Shown here: positions 1 to 8,805 of the stretch, piece after piece
Layout of the letters: every line of letters starts with the position of its first letter
How positions within the stretch are numbered: position 1 is the stretch's first letter
Assembly: GCF_027627455.1 (NCBI RefSeq)
Contig: NZ_CP115483.1
Location: 4,650,001 to 4,714,000, forward strand
Direction of reading: 5' to 3'
Source of the DNA: Sphingobacterium sp. SYP-B4668
Lineage (GTDB): Bacteria; Bacteroidota; Bacteroidia; Sphingobacteriales; Sphingobacteriaceae
Length of the DNA: 64,000 bases
The notes under the pieces: generated by a model
Databases searched by the model: none
Seen by the model: the letters and a program-made list of their open reading frames with translations, nothing else
Told to the model about the DNA's origin: nothing
Position numbers and translations under genes: made by a program

Positions 1-1463
1 ATCAGCAGTTCGACACCGTCAAATCGGGAATCGATGCTGTCGGTGGATATCAATTTGTTGAGCAAATCCCGTGGATTCGACTAAGCTTGGGTAATATCGG
101 GAATCTAGAGATTGATTATTTTCTTGGATTGGATGGTATTTCTTTACCGTTAGTTGTCTTGAGTACGTTCGTGATGCTGATGGCTGTCGGTGCTTCTTGG
201 AACACCCGTAAAAGCCCAAAAGGATATTTCGCCTTATTGATGATTTTGAATATGGCTGTTATGGGTATCTTTTCAGCCTTGGACTTTTTCTTGTTTTATG
301 TTTTCTATGAAATCATGCTTTTACCGCTTTATTTCTTGATAGGCATATGGGGTGGCACAAGAAGGGAATATGCGGCGATCAAATTCTTTATATACACATT
401 GTTTGGATCGGTATTCATGTTATTGATAATCGTGGGCCTCTATTTTTCGGTGATCAACCCATCATCAGGAGCCTTTACGTTCAATATGCTGACGATGATG
501 AATCCAGATCATTATATTGAAGGGGCATTCTTCTCACCAGATAGCCTATCTACGATATTTGGACTATCCACCAGATTGGTGGGCTTTGTGGTCCTATTCT
601 TTGCTTTTGCAATCAAAGTACCTATCGTACCGCTACACACTTGGTTACCAGATGCTCACGTGGAAGCGCCAACCCCTATTTCAATCATACTGGCGGGTAT
701 CTTACTTAAGATTGGTGGATATGGAATCATCCGTATTTGTTATGGAATCTTTCCTGATATAGCCGCTCAAACAAATTGGTGGATAGGATTGATTGGTGTT
801 ATATCTATTATTTATGGAGCGTTGAATGCACTTTCTCAAAAAGATCTAAAGCGCATGATTGCCTATTCTTCGGTATCCCACATGGGGTTCGTGTTATTGG
901 GGATTGCTTCGCTAACTGCCGAGGGGATTTCGGGGGCCATGTTCCAAATGATCAGTCACGGATTCCTATCGGCTGCATTATTTTTCTTGGTAGGTGTATT
1001 ATATGACCGTGTACATGACCGATATATATATCATTTTAGAGGATTGGCTTCTATCATGCCGAAATATACAGGCTTTGTTGCTGTGGTATTTTTTGCATCT
1101 TTGGGCCTTCCTGGTTTTTCGGCATTTATAGGTGAAGCATTTGTCATCATCGGTGCCTTTAATGCTGAAAGTATCGGCTCGGAACTACCGAGATGGATGG
1201 CAATCGCGGGCTCTATCGGGATACTACTGAGCGCAGCTTATTTCTTATGGACCCTTCAAAGGATGTTTTTTGGACAGACTCGACTGAAAGGTGGAGACGA
1301 CTGGGCTTCCAAACTGGTAGACCTCGACGGTCGTGAGCAGCTCATTCTATTTCCAACAGTGGCACTCGCACTTATCCTCGGAATTTTCCCGTTTTTGGTG
1401 TTCGATAAGATGAATGCGACGATTCTAAATTTCGCGACAATTATTCAACATTACATCGGGTAA
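1..1463 (+). CDS. nuoM: NADH-quinone oxidoreductase subunit M (5' end outside window)
   Basis: Proton-pumping antiporter-like membrane subunit of respiratory complex I. The frame is open from base 3 to the TAA at 1461-1463, so the start lies left of the window. A TTG at 87 is only an internal codon. About 486 codons are visible, against roughly 490-510 for the family, so perhaps 40-60 N-terminal residues are missing. Diagnostic pieces are the YFLGLDGISL segment near the visible start, HTWLPDAHVEAPTP with its following LLKIGGYG helix, and the SLGLPGFSAFIGE loop. The nuoN start follows the stop after one base, as in nuo operons, so co-transcription and probably translational coupling are expected. 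Confidence 0.95.
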   Translation, partial: QQFDTVKSGIDAVGGYQFVEQIPWIRLSLGNIGNLEIDYFLGLDGISLPLVVLSTFVMLMAVGASWNTRKSPKGYFALLMILNMAVMGIFSALDFFLFYVFYEIMLLPLYFLIGIWGGTRREYAAIKFFIYTLFGSVFMLLIIVGLYFSVINPSSGAFTFNMLTMMNPDHYIEGAFFSPDSLSTIFGLSTRLVGFVVLFFAFAIKVPIVPLHTWLPDAHVEAPTPISIILAGILLKIGGYGIIRICYGIFPDIAAQTNWWIGLIGVISIIYGALNALSQKDLKRMIAYSSVSHMGFVLLGIASLTAEGISGAMFQMISHGFLSAALFFLVGVLYDRVHDRYIYHFRGLASIMPKYTGFVAVVFFASLGLPGFSAFIGEAFVIIGAFNAESIGSELPRWMAIAGSIGILLSAAYFLWTLQRMFFGQTRLKGGDDWASKLVDLDGREQLILFPTVALALILGIFPFLVFDKMNATILNFATIIQHYIG

Positions 1464-1464
1464 T

Positions 1465-2955
1465 ATGGAGCATAACAATCTGACATCTACTCTCGACCAT
1501 CTTATTGGAAGTGTAGCGTTTCTCGCTCCTGAATTGGTCTTGATATTAGCATTTATATGCAGCATATGTTGTTCGCTATTTGTGGACCGCATATGGAAGA
1601 ACAGCACATTGATGGTCAGCATCTTGGGACTCGCAGCTTCACTATATGCACTTGGCTCGCAGTTATCCTTTGATTCGCCAACGGTTTTCTTCGACATGGT
1701 CACGATTGATAGGTTTTCCATTTATTCGCGCCTATTGATTGTGGGAGCTGGGCTTATTATCTTGTTGTTCATCCATCAGTATTTCTCATTCCATACACCT
1801 CGAAAGAAATCCAACGATATCTATCCAATCATTCTGGCTTCTATCATCGGAATGAATCTATTGACCATGACCAATAATTGGTTATTAGCATTCATTGCCA
1901 TCGAAATGATTTCTATTGCTTCCTATACATTAGTAGGTTTTCTATCTCAAGAAAAGAAGGAATCAGAGGCGGCCATGAAATACGTCCTATTCGGATCGGT
2001 ATGTGCCGCAGTAATGCTTTATGGCATTTCACTTCTGTATGGTTTTTCAGGAAATCTGACGTTTAACGCTGTAGACCATATCAAAGGCTTGATTGATGCG
2101 CCAGAACTGGTGGTCACCATAGCCACATTATTTATTCTAACTGGAATCGGATTTAAGATGGCTTTCGTACCGTTCCATATTTGGACTCCAGATATTTATC
2201 AAGGAGCACCAACTCCAATAACGGCTTTTTTGTCTACACTGCCCAAAATAGCTGTAATCGTATTCCTGACAAGGCTATATATTGCTTGGGCTGACACTCC
2301 ATTCTATTTTTCGGATTTATTCTATTATATACTGATTGCAGCAGCTATATTGACCATGCTGATTGGAAATCTAGCCGCCTTGCAGCAACAGGATGTAAAG
2401 AGAATGATGGCATACTCTTCTATTGGTCATACAGGTATCCTACTGATGATGATTTTGGTATACACACCCAATGAACCACAAATACTGCTATATTATCTCT
2501 ATAGTTATGTACTGATGAATCTGGCATCCTTTATTTTTATCGGACAGTTGGAACAACAAACCAAACAGACCACTATAACGTCATATGCTGGATTAGGGAA
2601 AAGATACCCCCTACTATTTGTAAGTTTCACTTTCATCTTGATTTCTTTAATTGGACTCCCTCCTACTGCGGGCTTTATCGGCAAATTGATGATTTTCTCA
2701 AGTGTATTGGACGTATACCAAGAAGACAACCATATCGGTTTATTGATCTTATTAATTGTAGGTGCCTTGACGGCCGTTATTTCTCTATTCTTTTATTTCA
2801 AGATTCCCTTACAGGCATTTCTAAGAAATTCAGAAAACAAATCAGATATACTTGAACTAAAATGGACCCCTTTATTGATTATCGCCATTTTTTTCACAGT
2901 ACTGGTCTTGATACTGGGTATTTTCCCGGGGTTACTCATGGATGCATTTGTATAA
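1465..2955 (+). CDS. nuoN: NADH-quinone oxidoreductase subunit N
   Basis: Second antiporter-like subunit of complex I in view, 496 residues with about 14 hydrophobic helices, the normal family length. It carries the NuoN-type stretches AAMKYVLFGS, FKMAFVPFHIWTPDIYQGAPTP and MAYSSIGHTG, which hold the conserved membrane charges used for proton translocation. The ATG at 1465 follows the nuoM stop directly. No gene of the nuo operon follows: the next gene is a DUF4254 protein 134 bases downstream with its own promoter, so nuoN is the last nuo gene, which is the usual order. Confidence 0.95.
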   Translation: MEHNNLTSTLDHLIGSVAFLAPELVLILAFICSICCSLFVDRIWKNSTLMVSILGLAASLYALGSQLSFDSPTVFFDMVTIDRFSIYSRLLIVGAGLIILLFIHQYFSFHTPRKKSNDIYPIILASIIGMNLLTMTNNWLLAFIAIEMISIASYTLVGFLSQEKKESEAAMKYVLFGSVCAAVMLYGISLLYGFSGNLTFNAVDHIKGLIDAPELVVTIATLFILTGIGFKMAFVPFHIWTPDIYQGAPTPITAFLSTLPKIAVIVFLTRLYIAWADTPFYFSDLFYYILIAAAILTMLIGNLAALQQQDVKRMMAYSSIGHTGILLMMILVYTPNEPQILLYYLYSYVLMNLASFIFIGQLEQQTKQTTITSYAGLGKRYPLLFVSFTFILISLIGLPPTAGFIGKLMIFSSVLDVYQEDNHIGLLILLIVGALTAVISLFFYFKIPLQAFLRNSENKSDILELKWTPLLIIAIFFTVLVLILGIFPGLLMDAFV

Positions 2956-3054
2956 TGTTGCGCTTACAATTACCCCACAAACCGACATCCAGACACGAAC
3001 TCCTATTTACACTTAAAAGCTCCACACATTGCCTTTTCATGCTGCTTGTTAAAA

Positions 3055-3085
3055 TTGCATATCAGAAACAATTTATCTAAGTTTG
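3055..3085 (+). promoter_or_regulatory. Bacteroidota-type promoter for the DUF4254/GT9 operon
   Basis: TTG at 3055-3057, a 20-base spacer, then TAAGTTTG at 3078-3085 match the -33/-7 pattern of the Bacteroidota primary sigma factor. The predicted start of transcription falls at or within a few bases of the ATG at 3090, so the transcript would be leaderless or nearly so. Confidence 0.55.
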
Positions 3086-3089
3086 TAAG

Positions 3090-3695
3090 ATGATAAGCGC
3101 CATAGCAAATTCCATTTTTCAACGTGCAATCGAAGATTATCACGTGCATGACAATATCGATCACCCTATTGAAAATCCATATGATAAGTCTTCATTGGAG
3201 CATTTATTGTATTTAAAATGTTGGATCGATACGACGCAATGGCACATGGAAGATGTGGTCCGCAATCCGGATATAGATCCTAAAGAAGCTCTTTATTGGA
3301 AACGACGTATCGACGAATCTAACCAATATCGCACGGATACGGTGGAATATATTGACAGTTACTATTTGCACGAGTTTGAGGGAATCAAACCATTGGAAAA
3401 TGCAACTATAAATACTGAAAGTCCTGCATGGGCAATAGATCGTCTGTCCATTTTAGCGCTGAAAATATATCATATGTCTCAAGAGACCTTACGGAAGGAT
3501 GTGGACCAAACCCACATCACGACCTGCCAAGGAAAACTGGATATACTCCTAGAGCAACGTACAGATCTATCCTCTAGTATTGATGCGCTTCTAAAAGACA
3601 TAGAAGAGGGTAAAAAGTTCATGAAAGTCTATAAACAGATGAAAATGTACAACGACCCAAATCTCAATCCTATTCTCTACGCTAGCGGCAAATAA
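3090..3695 (+). CDS. DUF4254 domain protein
   Basis: 201-residue soluble, mostly helical, charged protein without signal peptide. I recognise it as DUF4254 from the N-terminal IFQRAIEDYHVHDN region, the HLLYLKCWIDTTQWHMED segment and the RRIDESNQ.R motif. Its biochemical role is not established. In Bacteroidota this family commonly sits just before a GT9 glycosyltransferase, as here (5 bases separate the stop from the next ATG), so a link to lipopolysaccharide assembly is inferred from context. A promoter whose -7 box ends 5 bases before the ATG supports this start and makes it the first gene of the operon. Confidence 0.85.
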   Translation: MISAIANSIFQRAIEDYHVHDNIDHPIENPYDKSSLEHLLYLKCWIDTTQWHMEDVVRNPDIDPKEALYWKRRIDESNQYRTDTVEYIDSYYLHEFEGIKPLENATINTESPAWAIDRLSILALKIYHMSQETLRKDVDQTHITTCQGKLDILLEQRTDLSSSIDALLKDIEEGKKFMKVYKQMKMYNDPNLNPILYASGK

Positions 3696-3700
3696 TCAAC

Positions 3701-4726
3701 ATGTCTATACCTGCTAATATAGTAGTCACCCGATTTTCAGCAATGGGTGATGTGGCCATGGTCGCTTCTGTATTAAAAGAACTCATTAAACAATATCCTG
3801 ACATTCGCATTATTATGGTCAGCCGACCATTGTTTAGGGCTTTTTTTGAAGATATTACAGGGGTCACTTTCCATCCTTTTGACCCAAAGGGTAAGCACAA
3901 AGGGCTAACTGGGCTACGAAAGCTTAAAATTGAATTGGACACTTATCAGGCGGATGCGGTCGCGGATTTACATTTCAATTTGCGATCTCGAATACTCGAT
4001 ATGTTATTTCGTCTTTCAGGAATACAGGTACAACAATTGGATAAAGGTCGAAAAGAAAAGAAGCAGTTAACTAGGTTTCCAAATAAGGTATTAAAGGCAC
4101 TGAAATCCACCCCTGAACGATATGCCGATGTATTCCGCCAGCTCGGTCTTTCGCTCACGTTATCTGGAAAGCTCGCTAAAGTGGTTAAACCTCTTCCACC
4201 AATGGCTTTAGCACTCTTTGCAGATGAAGAGTCCAAAAAAATTGGGATTGCTCCTTTCGCTCAACACTCCTATAAAGTATTCGCAATTACGAAGATGGAA
4301 AAAGTGGTGCAATATTTGTCAGAGGCAGGATATGATGTATACATTTTTGGAGGGGGGGGTAGTGAAAAGGTTGTTGCGGAAAAATGGGAAAACCAATTCA
4401 CTCGTGTACACAGTATGATTGGAAAGTTCAAGTTAAATGAAGAACTCGCTATCATCGCTAATCTGGACCTCATGATTAGTATGGACTCATCGGGCATGCA
4501 TATGGCTTCATTGATGGGAATACGTTGTCTATCCATATGGGGTGCAACACATCCATACGCTGGATTTTTGGGGTATGGCCAGCATTACGAAGATTGTATA
4601 CAAGTAGACCATCCTAATCGACCTAATTCGGTCTATGGGAATAAACCGTGCATTTGTGATGGTATAGAGGCCATTGACCTCATTACGGAGGAGATGATAA
4701 TTCAAAGGATTAAGGAGGTCGTGTGA
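3701..4726 (+). CDS. GT9 heptosyltransferase-like glycosyltransferase
   Basis: 341 residues, two Rossmann-like halves typical of the GT-B fold ADP-heptose:LPS heptosyltransferase family. The N-terminus reads RFSAMGDVAM, the family's usual RxxxxGD start. The C-terminal half has IGIAPFAQ, a glycine-rich loop near residue 220 and the MDSSGMHMASLMGI donor-site signature. It should transfer a sugar to the LPS inner core at the inner membrane. The glycine loop is encoded by an uninterrupted run of eight G (4352-4359), a possible slippage site. The stop overlaps the next start as TGATG. Confidence 0.9.
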   Translation: MSIPANIVVTRFSAMGDVAMVASVLKELIKQYPDIRIIMVSRPLFRAFFEDITGVTFHPFDPKGKHKGLTGLRKLKIELDTYQADAVADLHFNLRSRILDMLFRLSGIQVQQLDKGRKEKKQLTRFPNKVLKALKSTPERYADVFRQLGLSLTLSGKLAKVVKPLPPMALALFADEESKKIGIAPFAQHSYKVFAITKMEKVVQYLSEAGYDVYIFGGGGSEKVVAEKWENQFTRVHSMIGKFKLNEELAIIANLDLMISMDSSGMHMASLMGIRCLSIWGATHPYAGFLGYGQHYEDCIQVDHPNRPNSVYGNKPCICDGIEAIDLITEEMIIQRIKEVV

Positions 4727-5976
4727 TGAAGATTGGATTGATTACCGTGCGGTATGGGTTAGATATCAATGGAGGAGCAGAATTCCATTGCCGTATGTTA
4801 GCAGAGAGGCTATCGTCTTTCTATCAGGTTGAAGTATTAACGACTACCATTAGAAATTATGTAACTTTTGAAAATCCCTATCCCATAGGTTTAGAGCAAG
4901 TCAATCAAATTAATGTCCGCCGCTTTGCTAATAAACCATTTAATGCTAACTCTTTTTATCAGGCCGAAAAGAAAGCTAAATGGTCGAGAAAAATAAGACG
5001 GATAATCTATCGGCTGGGGCTAAGTCAATTAGTTTTTAAGTTATTCCCAATTTGGAGATTCAAATTAAAAGAGGAATACGAAGTCATGAGGTCACATCGC
5101 TTCTACTCCGAGAATCTGTTGGATTACCTTCAGGATCATCAACACGAGTTTGATGCTTTTATATTTTTCTCCTATGAGAATCCACTCACTCAACTCGGGG
5201 GGCTAATCGCTCCAAAAAAAACTATTTTGATGCCGGCTGCCCATATGGAGGGAATGCTTTTCCGAAGTATTAATACGCACTTATTTGCTAAAGTGGCTCA
5301 CATTGCCTTCAATACGGAGACTGAGATGAAAATCTGTCAAGATATATTTCAGCAAGCTATGGCTCCACATCAAGTGGTAGCTGTTGGAACTTCGGTCGCC
5401 ACTCCTGCTGATAGTGAATCTGTAAAGTTGCAATATGACCTACCAGAAAGATACTTACTTTACTGTGGACGGGTTACTCAGGAAAAATTAAATTCATTGA
5501 TTCCCGATTTTCTAAAATATAAAAAAGAGTATCCCAGCGACTTACGCTTGGTACTAACAGGGGATGTGATGTCGGAGAAAATCATTTCTAGTGAAATTTT
5601 TTATACCGGATTTGTATCTGAACCGACCAAAACAAGCCTCATGAAAGGAGCACTAGCTATTATCAACCCTTCTACGGTCGAGAGCTTATCCTTACTAACT
5701 TTAGAGGCACTATCACTTGGCAAGTATATCATTGCAAATAAGCGCTGTCAAGTGATGATGGAACACGAACGCAGGAGCCTTGGGGCAGTAAAATGTTATG
5801 GTTCGTATAAAAACTTTACCGAGATCTTGAATGATACACTACATAACCCTACCCTTCTTGAAGAGATAAGGGATGTTGCTCAGCAATATGTGACGAATAA
5901 CTACGATTGGGATACTGTTATTGGGAAATACAAACAAATTTTAACGCAAATAAAGCAATCTCGCCCATATGTTTAA
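4726..5976 (+). CDS. GT4 family glycosyltransferase
   Basis: 416 residues, GT-B fold. The N-terminal acceptor domain starts MKIGLITVRYGLDINGGAEF. The donor domain shows YLLYCGRVTQEK (about residue 245) and a loop NPSTVESLSLLTLEALSLGK, the E-x7-E type signature with the first Glu in VESLSL. I prefer ATG 4726 over GTG 4723 because it forms a TGATG overlap with the previous stop and has a strong AAGGAGG 7 bases upstream (4712-4718), a rare clear Shine-Dalgarno here. Its substrate cannot be read from sequence. It is co-transcribed with the GT9 gene, and its end overlaps the next start by 8 bases. Confidence 0.85.
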   Translation: MKIGLITVRYGLDINGGAEFHCRMLAERLSSFYQVEVLTTTIRNYVTFENPYPIGLEQVNQINVRRFANKPFNANSFYQAEKKAKWSRKIRRIIYRLGLSQLVFKLFPIWRFKLKEEYEVMRSHRFYSENLLDYLQDHQHEFDAFIFFSYENPLTQLGGLIAPKKTILMPAAHMEGMLFRSINTHLFAKVAHIAFNTETEMKICQDIFQQAMAPHQVVAVGTSVATPADSESVKLQYDLPERYLLYCGRVTQEKLNSLIPDFLKYKKEYPSDLRLVLTGDVMSEKIISSEIFYTGFVSEPTKTSLMKGALAIINPSTVESLSLLTLEALSLGKYIIANKRCQVMMEHERRSLGAVKCYGSYKNFTEILNDTLHNPTLLEEIRDVAQQYVTNNYDWDTVIGKYKQILTQIKQSRPYV

Positions 5977-7084
5977 GATAGGTTTTGATGCAAAAAGGTA
6001 TTTTACAAATGCGACGGGATTGGGTAACTACAGCCGAGACCTGATCCGAATCTTATCTACAGGACTGGATAATGTGGACCTTCGTCTTTACACGCCAAAG
6101 GTATTGGAAAAGTACAGCTCGTCTTCCGAACGTCTAACGCCTATTCTTCCCAGAAGTATCGAGGGAAAATTGTTTCCTCAATTATGGCGGTCTACTGGAA
6201 TCCTTAGCGATTTGAAGCGAGATCAGATTGATATCTTCCATGGATTATCGGGAGAGCTACCAATCGGTATATCGGGGACTACCGTAAAATCAGTCGTGAC
6301 TATGCATGATTTGATATTCCTGCGATACCCCGAGTGGTATGGGTATTGGGACAGAAAGATATATAATAAAAAATTCAAACAAGCCTGTCATGAGGCCGAT
6401 AGCATAGTGGCGATCAGTGAACAAACAAAAAAGGATCTTCAGACATTCTTCGCAGTACCTGAGAAAAGGATTCAGGTTATCTATCAAGGTTGCCACCCAG
6501 AGTTCAAAATAGCAAAGACAGCGGATGAACGAATACAACTTCTAAAGAAGTTAGGTATCCCATCATCTTTTTTGCTAAATGTGGGTACGATTGAGCCAAG
6601 GAAAAACATACTTTCCGTCATTCAAGCCTTGGAAGAAATTGATTATCCATTGGTAATCGTTGGAAAGAAAACGGACTATCAAACAGATTTGCAAAAATTT
6701 ATTGCACAAAAGAAGATGCATCACAGAATATTCTTTGTTGAAGGTCTGTCTATGCGAGAACTATCTATTCTCTATGGCGCTGCTACTGCTTTTGTATACC
6801 CATCCAAGTTCGAGGGATTTGGAATTCCGATAATTGAAGCCCTATATTCAGGAACACCAGTAATTAGCAACAAAGAAGGAGTTTTTCCTGAAGCGGGAGG
6901 ACCTTCATCGGCATATGTAGATATCAATTGCTTAGACGAGATTAAGCATGCAATCATGAGAATCTTGGAATCCGAGAGTCTAAGAGCCGCTATGACTAAA
7001 GATGGCATCGCCTATGCACAGCGATTTAACGACGACAAATTGTTGACACAATGGCGAATGCTGTATTTGAGTCTATTAGATTAA
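5969..7084 (+). CDS. GT4 family glycosyltransferase (mannosyltransferase-like)
   Basis: 371 residues, GT-B fold. It begins FKIGFDAKRYFTNATGLGNYSRDL, the glycine-loop start common in mannosyltransferase-type GT4 enzymes. The donor-domain signatures are GTIEPRKNI (about residue 207) and YPSKFEGFGIPIIEAL (about residue 272), with the E-x7-E pair. The start ATG overlaps the previous coding region by 8 bases, so it belongs to the 3090-7084 operon. It ends head to tail against the stop of the leftward gene at 7085, with no intergenic base. Sugar specificity is unknown. Confidence 0.85.
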   Translation: MFKIGFDAKRYFTNATGLGNYSRDLIRILSTGLDNVDLRLYTPKVLEKYSSSSERLTPILPRSIEGKLFPQLWRSTGILSDLKRDQIDIFHGLSGELPIGISGTTVKSVVTMHDLIFLRYPEWYGYWDRKIYNKKFKQACHEADSIVAISEQTKKDLQTFFAVPEKRIQVIYQGCHPEFKIAKTADERIQLLKKLGIPSSFLLNVGTIEPRKNILSVIQALEEIDYPLVIVGKKTDYQTDLQKFIAQKKMHHRIFFVEGLSMRELSILYGAATAFVYPSKFEGFGIPIIEALYSGTPVISNKEGVFPEAGGPSSAYVDINCLDEIKHAIMRILESESLRAAMTKDGIAYAQRFNDDKLLTQWRMLYLSLLD

Positions 7085-7906
7085 CTAACCCTGAGATTGG
7101 TTTGTAAAACGATTTAATCCATTTTCGCACCATTTCGATTTGTGTAAAATCGCATCATTCAAAATCTTATCGTTTTGTGGTAGTGCGCTACGAGGTTCTT
7201 CCTTGTGATACAGGTGGTAGGCAATAGCCGAAAATTTGATATTCACCCTTCTCACACCTGCATTAAACATCCGCTCCACAAATTCGCTATCTTCTCTTCC
7301 CCATCCTACGAATTCGTTGTTAAAACCATTGACCCTTACCGCATCCTCATAAAAAAAAGACATGTTACAGGATCGAATGGCACGGTGGCTATAAGTGATT
7401 GGCCTTTTTATCATTTGCGCAAGAATCGTGTTCCTAAATGCAAATAGGCGCTTTTCAAACCGGTATTCAATATCTGGATCACCATATACCGGCTTGAAGG
7501 GACGGCTAGGATTCTGTAAGATGTGAAGTGTCTTCTTCTCGGTTAGTAAGAATCTTCCTCCCTGTATAAAAAATCCCTTTTGCGCAAATCTAATATGATC
7601 TTTTACAAAGTAAGGATTGAGTATCATATCACCATCTATAATAATTACATAGGGGCACTTAACAAGCGACAATGCCCTATTGCGAATCTCTGCGGCCCTA
7701 AAACCATTATCAGGATGCCATGCATGCAGTAAGGGAATCTCAGACAGAGTCCTATATTTATCGATGAGCATCTTTGTCTCTGTCCCAGAGCCGTCATCTG
7801 CTATAATTACTTGACTCGGCTTGACAATCAAGGAGTTGACCGATACCAAAACGGACTCTAAGGCATCTGGTCTGTTGTAGGTTGTTATAATAAGTGCGAC
7901 TTCCAA
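7085..7906 (-). CDS. GT2 glycosyltransferase with galactosyltransferase-type C-terminus
   Basis: 273 residues, GT-A fold. Residues 1-100 carry the family 2 nucleotide-sugar site: ALIITTYNRP, VIIADDGSG and the metal-binding DGD near residue 94. The motif DNGFRAAEIRNRAL and the later GWGREDSEFVERM segment are those of the chondroitin-polymerase / glyco_transf_7C type, where the GWGxED motif forms part of the active site. It is a clear paralogue of the next gene (7952-8767), in the same orientation 45 bases away, so a tandem duplication with divergence is likely. Acceptor and donor are unknown. Confidence 0.85.
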   Translation of the reverse strand: MEVALIITTYNRPDALESVLVSVNSLIVKPSQVIIADDGSGTETKMLIDKYRTLSEIPLLHAWHPDNGFRAAEIRNRALSLVKCPYVIIIDGDMILNPYFVKDHIRFAQKGFFIQGGRFLLTEKKTLHILQNPSRPFKPVYGDPDIEYRFEKRLFAFRNTILAQMIKRPITYSHRAIRSCNMSFFYEDAVRVNGFNNEFVGWGREDSEFVERMFNAGVRRVNIKFSAIAYHLYHKEEPRSALPQNDKILNDAILHKSKWCENGLNRFTNQSQG

Positions 7907-7951
7907 TATATCTCTATTGCTTTATGTAAGATATTGCCAAATCTACAGTGC

Positions 7952-8767
7952 TCAGGCAAGAATTGGATTGACCACATATTTGTCCAATCCATTTATACAG
8001 TAGGTCAGCTGTTGTTTCTTCGTTTGTTCAAAGATACGTTCATTTTCTAGAATCGTTTCCTTTGCATTGATTTTATGCCACAAATGAAAAACAATCCCTC
8101 CAAATTTCAAGAAGCGTTTTTTAAGACCCGCATTCATAAGGCGTGCAATGAATTCCTTATCCTCTGGACCCCAGCCGATAAAATCTTCATTGTAACCATT
8201 TACACGAATAGCATCTTTTCTCCAATACGCCATATTACACCCATGAATCTCCCACTTCTCCTCTCCTTTAGCTTTGTAATTTGTTTCAAACAATTTCCAA
8301 AACAGGGAGCACCTGAAGGCACTGAAAAAGTTAGAGACTCCTCTTGAAAAGGGATTAATCTGGATGGACATCTTATCCATTTTATCCTGTGAATATTTTT
8401 TATCTAGATAAATTCGACTTGCTCTTACAAAAGAATTGGATTGGGAAAATCGAACATGATCCTCTATAAAGTAAGGATGCAGTATGAGATCACCATCTAT
8501 CTGTATGATATAATCAGACGAACAACTTACAATTGCTTTATTCCTGATCTGTGCCAATTGAAAGCCATTATCAGGTTGCCAGATATGTATTATGGGAAAG
8601 GGAGCTACCTCTCGCCAGTGATGTATCACACTTAAAGTATCCTCACCCGAACCATCATCCGCGATAACGATTTCGTCTGGATATACGGATTGAGCCATTA
8701 TACTTTCCAAACAGAGCGACAAAGCAACTGGCCAATTGTAAGTAGATATTAATAGTGATACTTTCAT
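7952..8767 (-). CDS. GT2 glycosyltransferase, paralogue of the downstream GT2
   Basis: 271 residues with the same architecture as the neighbour at 7085-7906: LLISTYNWP, IVIADDGSG, DNGFQLAQIRNKA, DGD and GWGPEDKEFIARLMNAGL in the same order and spacing. The catalytic motifs are intact in both copies, so both may be active with different acceptors. The gene lies in a leftward run of three glycosyltransferases (9966 to 7085) with short gaps, probably one transcript. No membrane segment or signal is visible, so it would act on the cytoplasmic face. Confidence 0.85.
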   Translation of the reverse strand: MKVSLLISTYNWPVALSLCLESIMAQSVYPDEIVIADDGSGEDTLSVIHHWREVAPFPIIHIWQPDNGFQLAQIRNKAIVSCSSDYIIQIDGDLILHPYFIEDHVRFSQSNSFVRASRIYLDKKYSQDKMDKMSIQINPFSRGVSNFFSAFRCSLFWKLFETNYKAKGEEKWEIHGCNMAYWRKDAIRVNGYNEDFIGWGPEDKEFIARLMNAGLKKRFLKFGGIVFHLWHKINAKETILENERIFEQTKKQQLTYCINGLDKYVVNPILA

Positions 8768-8805
8768 TTATAAAGATGATACGTTTATATCAAAACAACT
8801 CATTT

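Noticed and set aside
1..1463. Start of nuoM at TTG 87
   Set aside because: The frame continues open to the left edge with NuoM-like sequence, so 87 is internal and the true start is outside the window.
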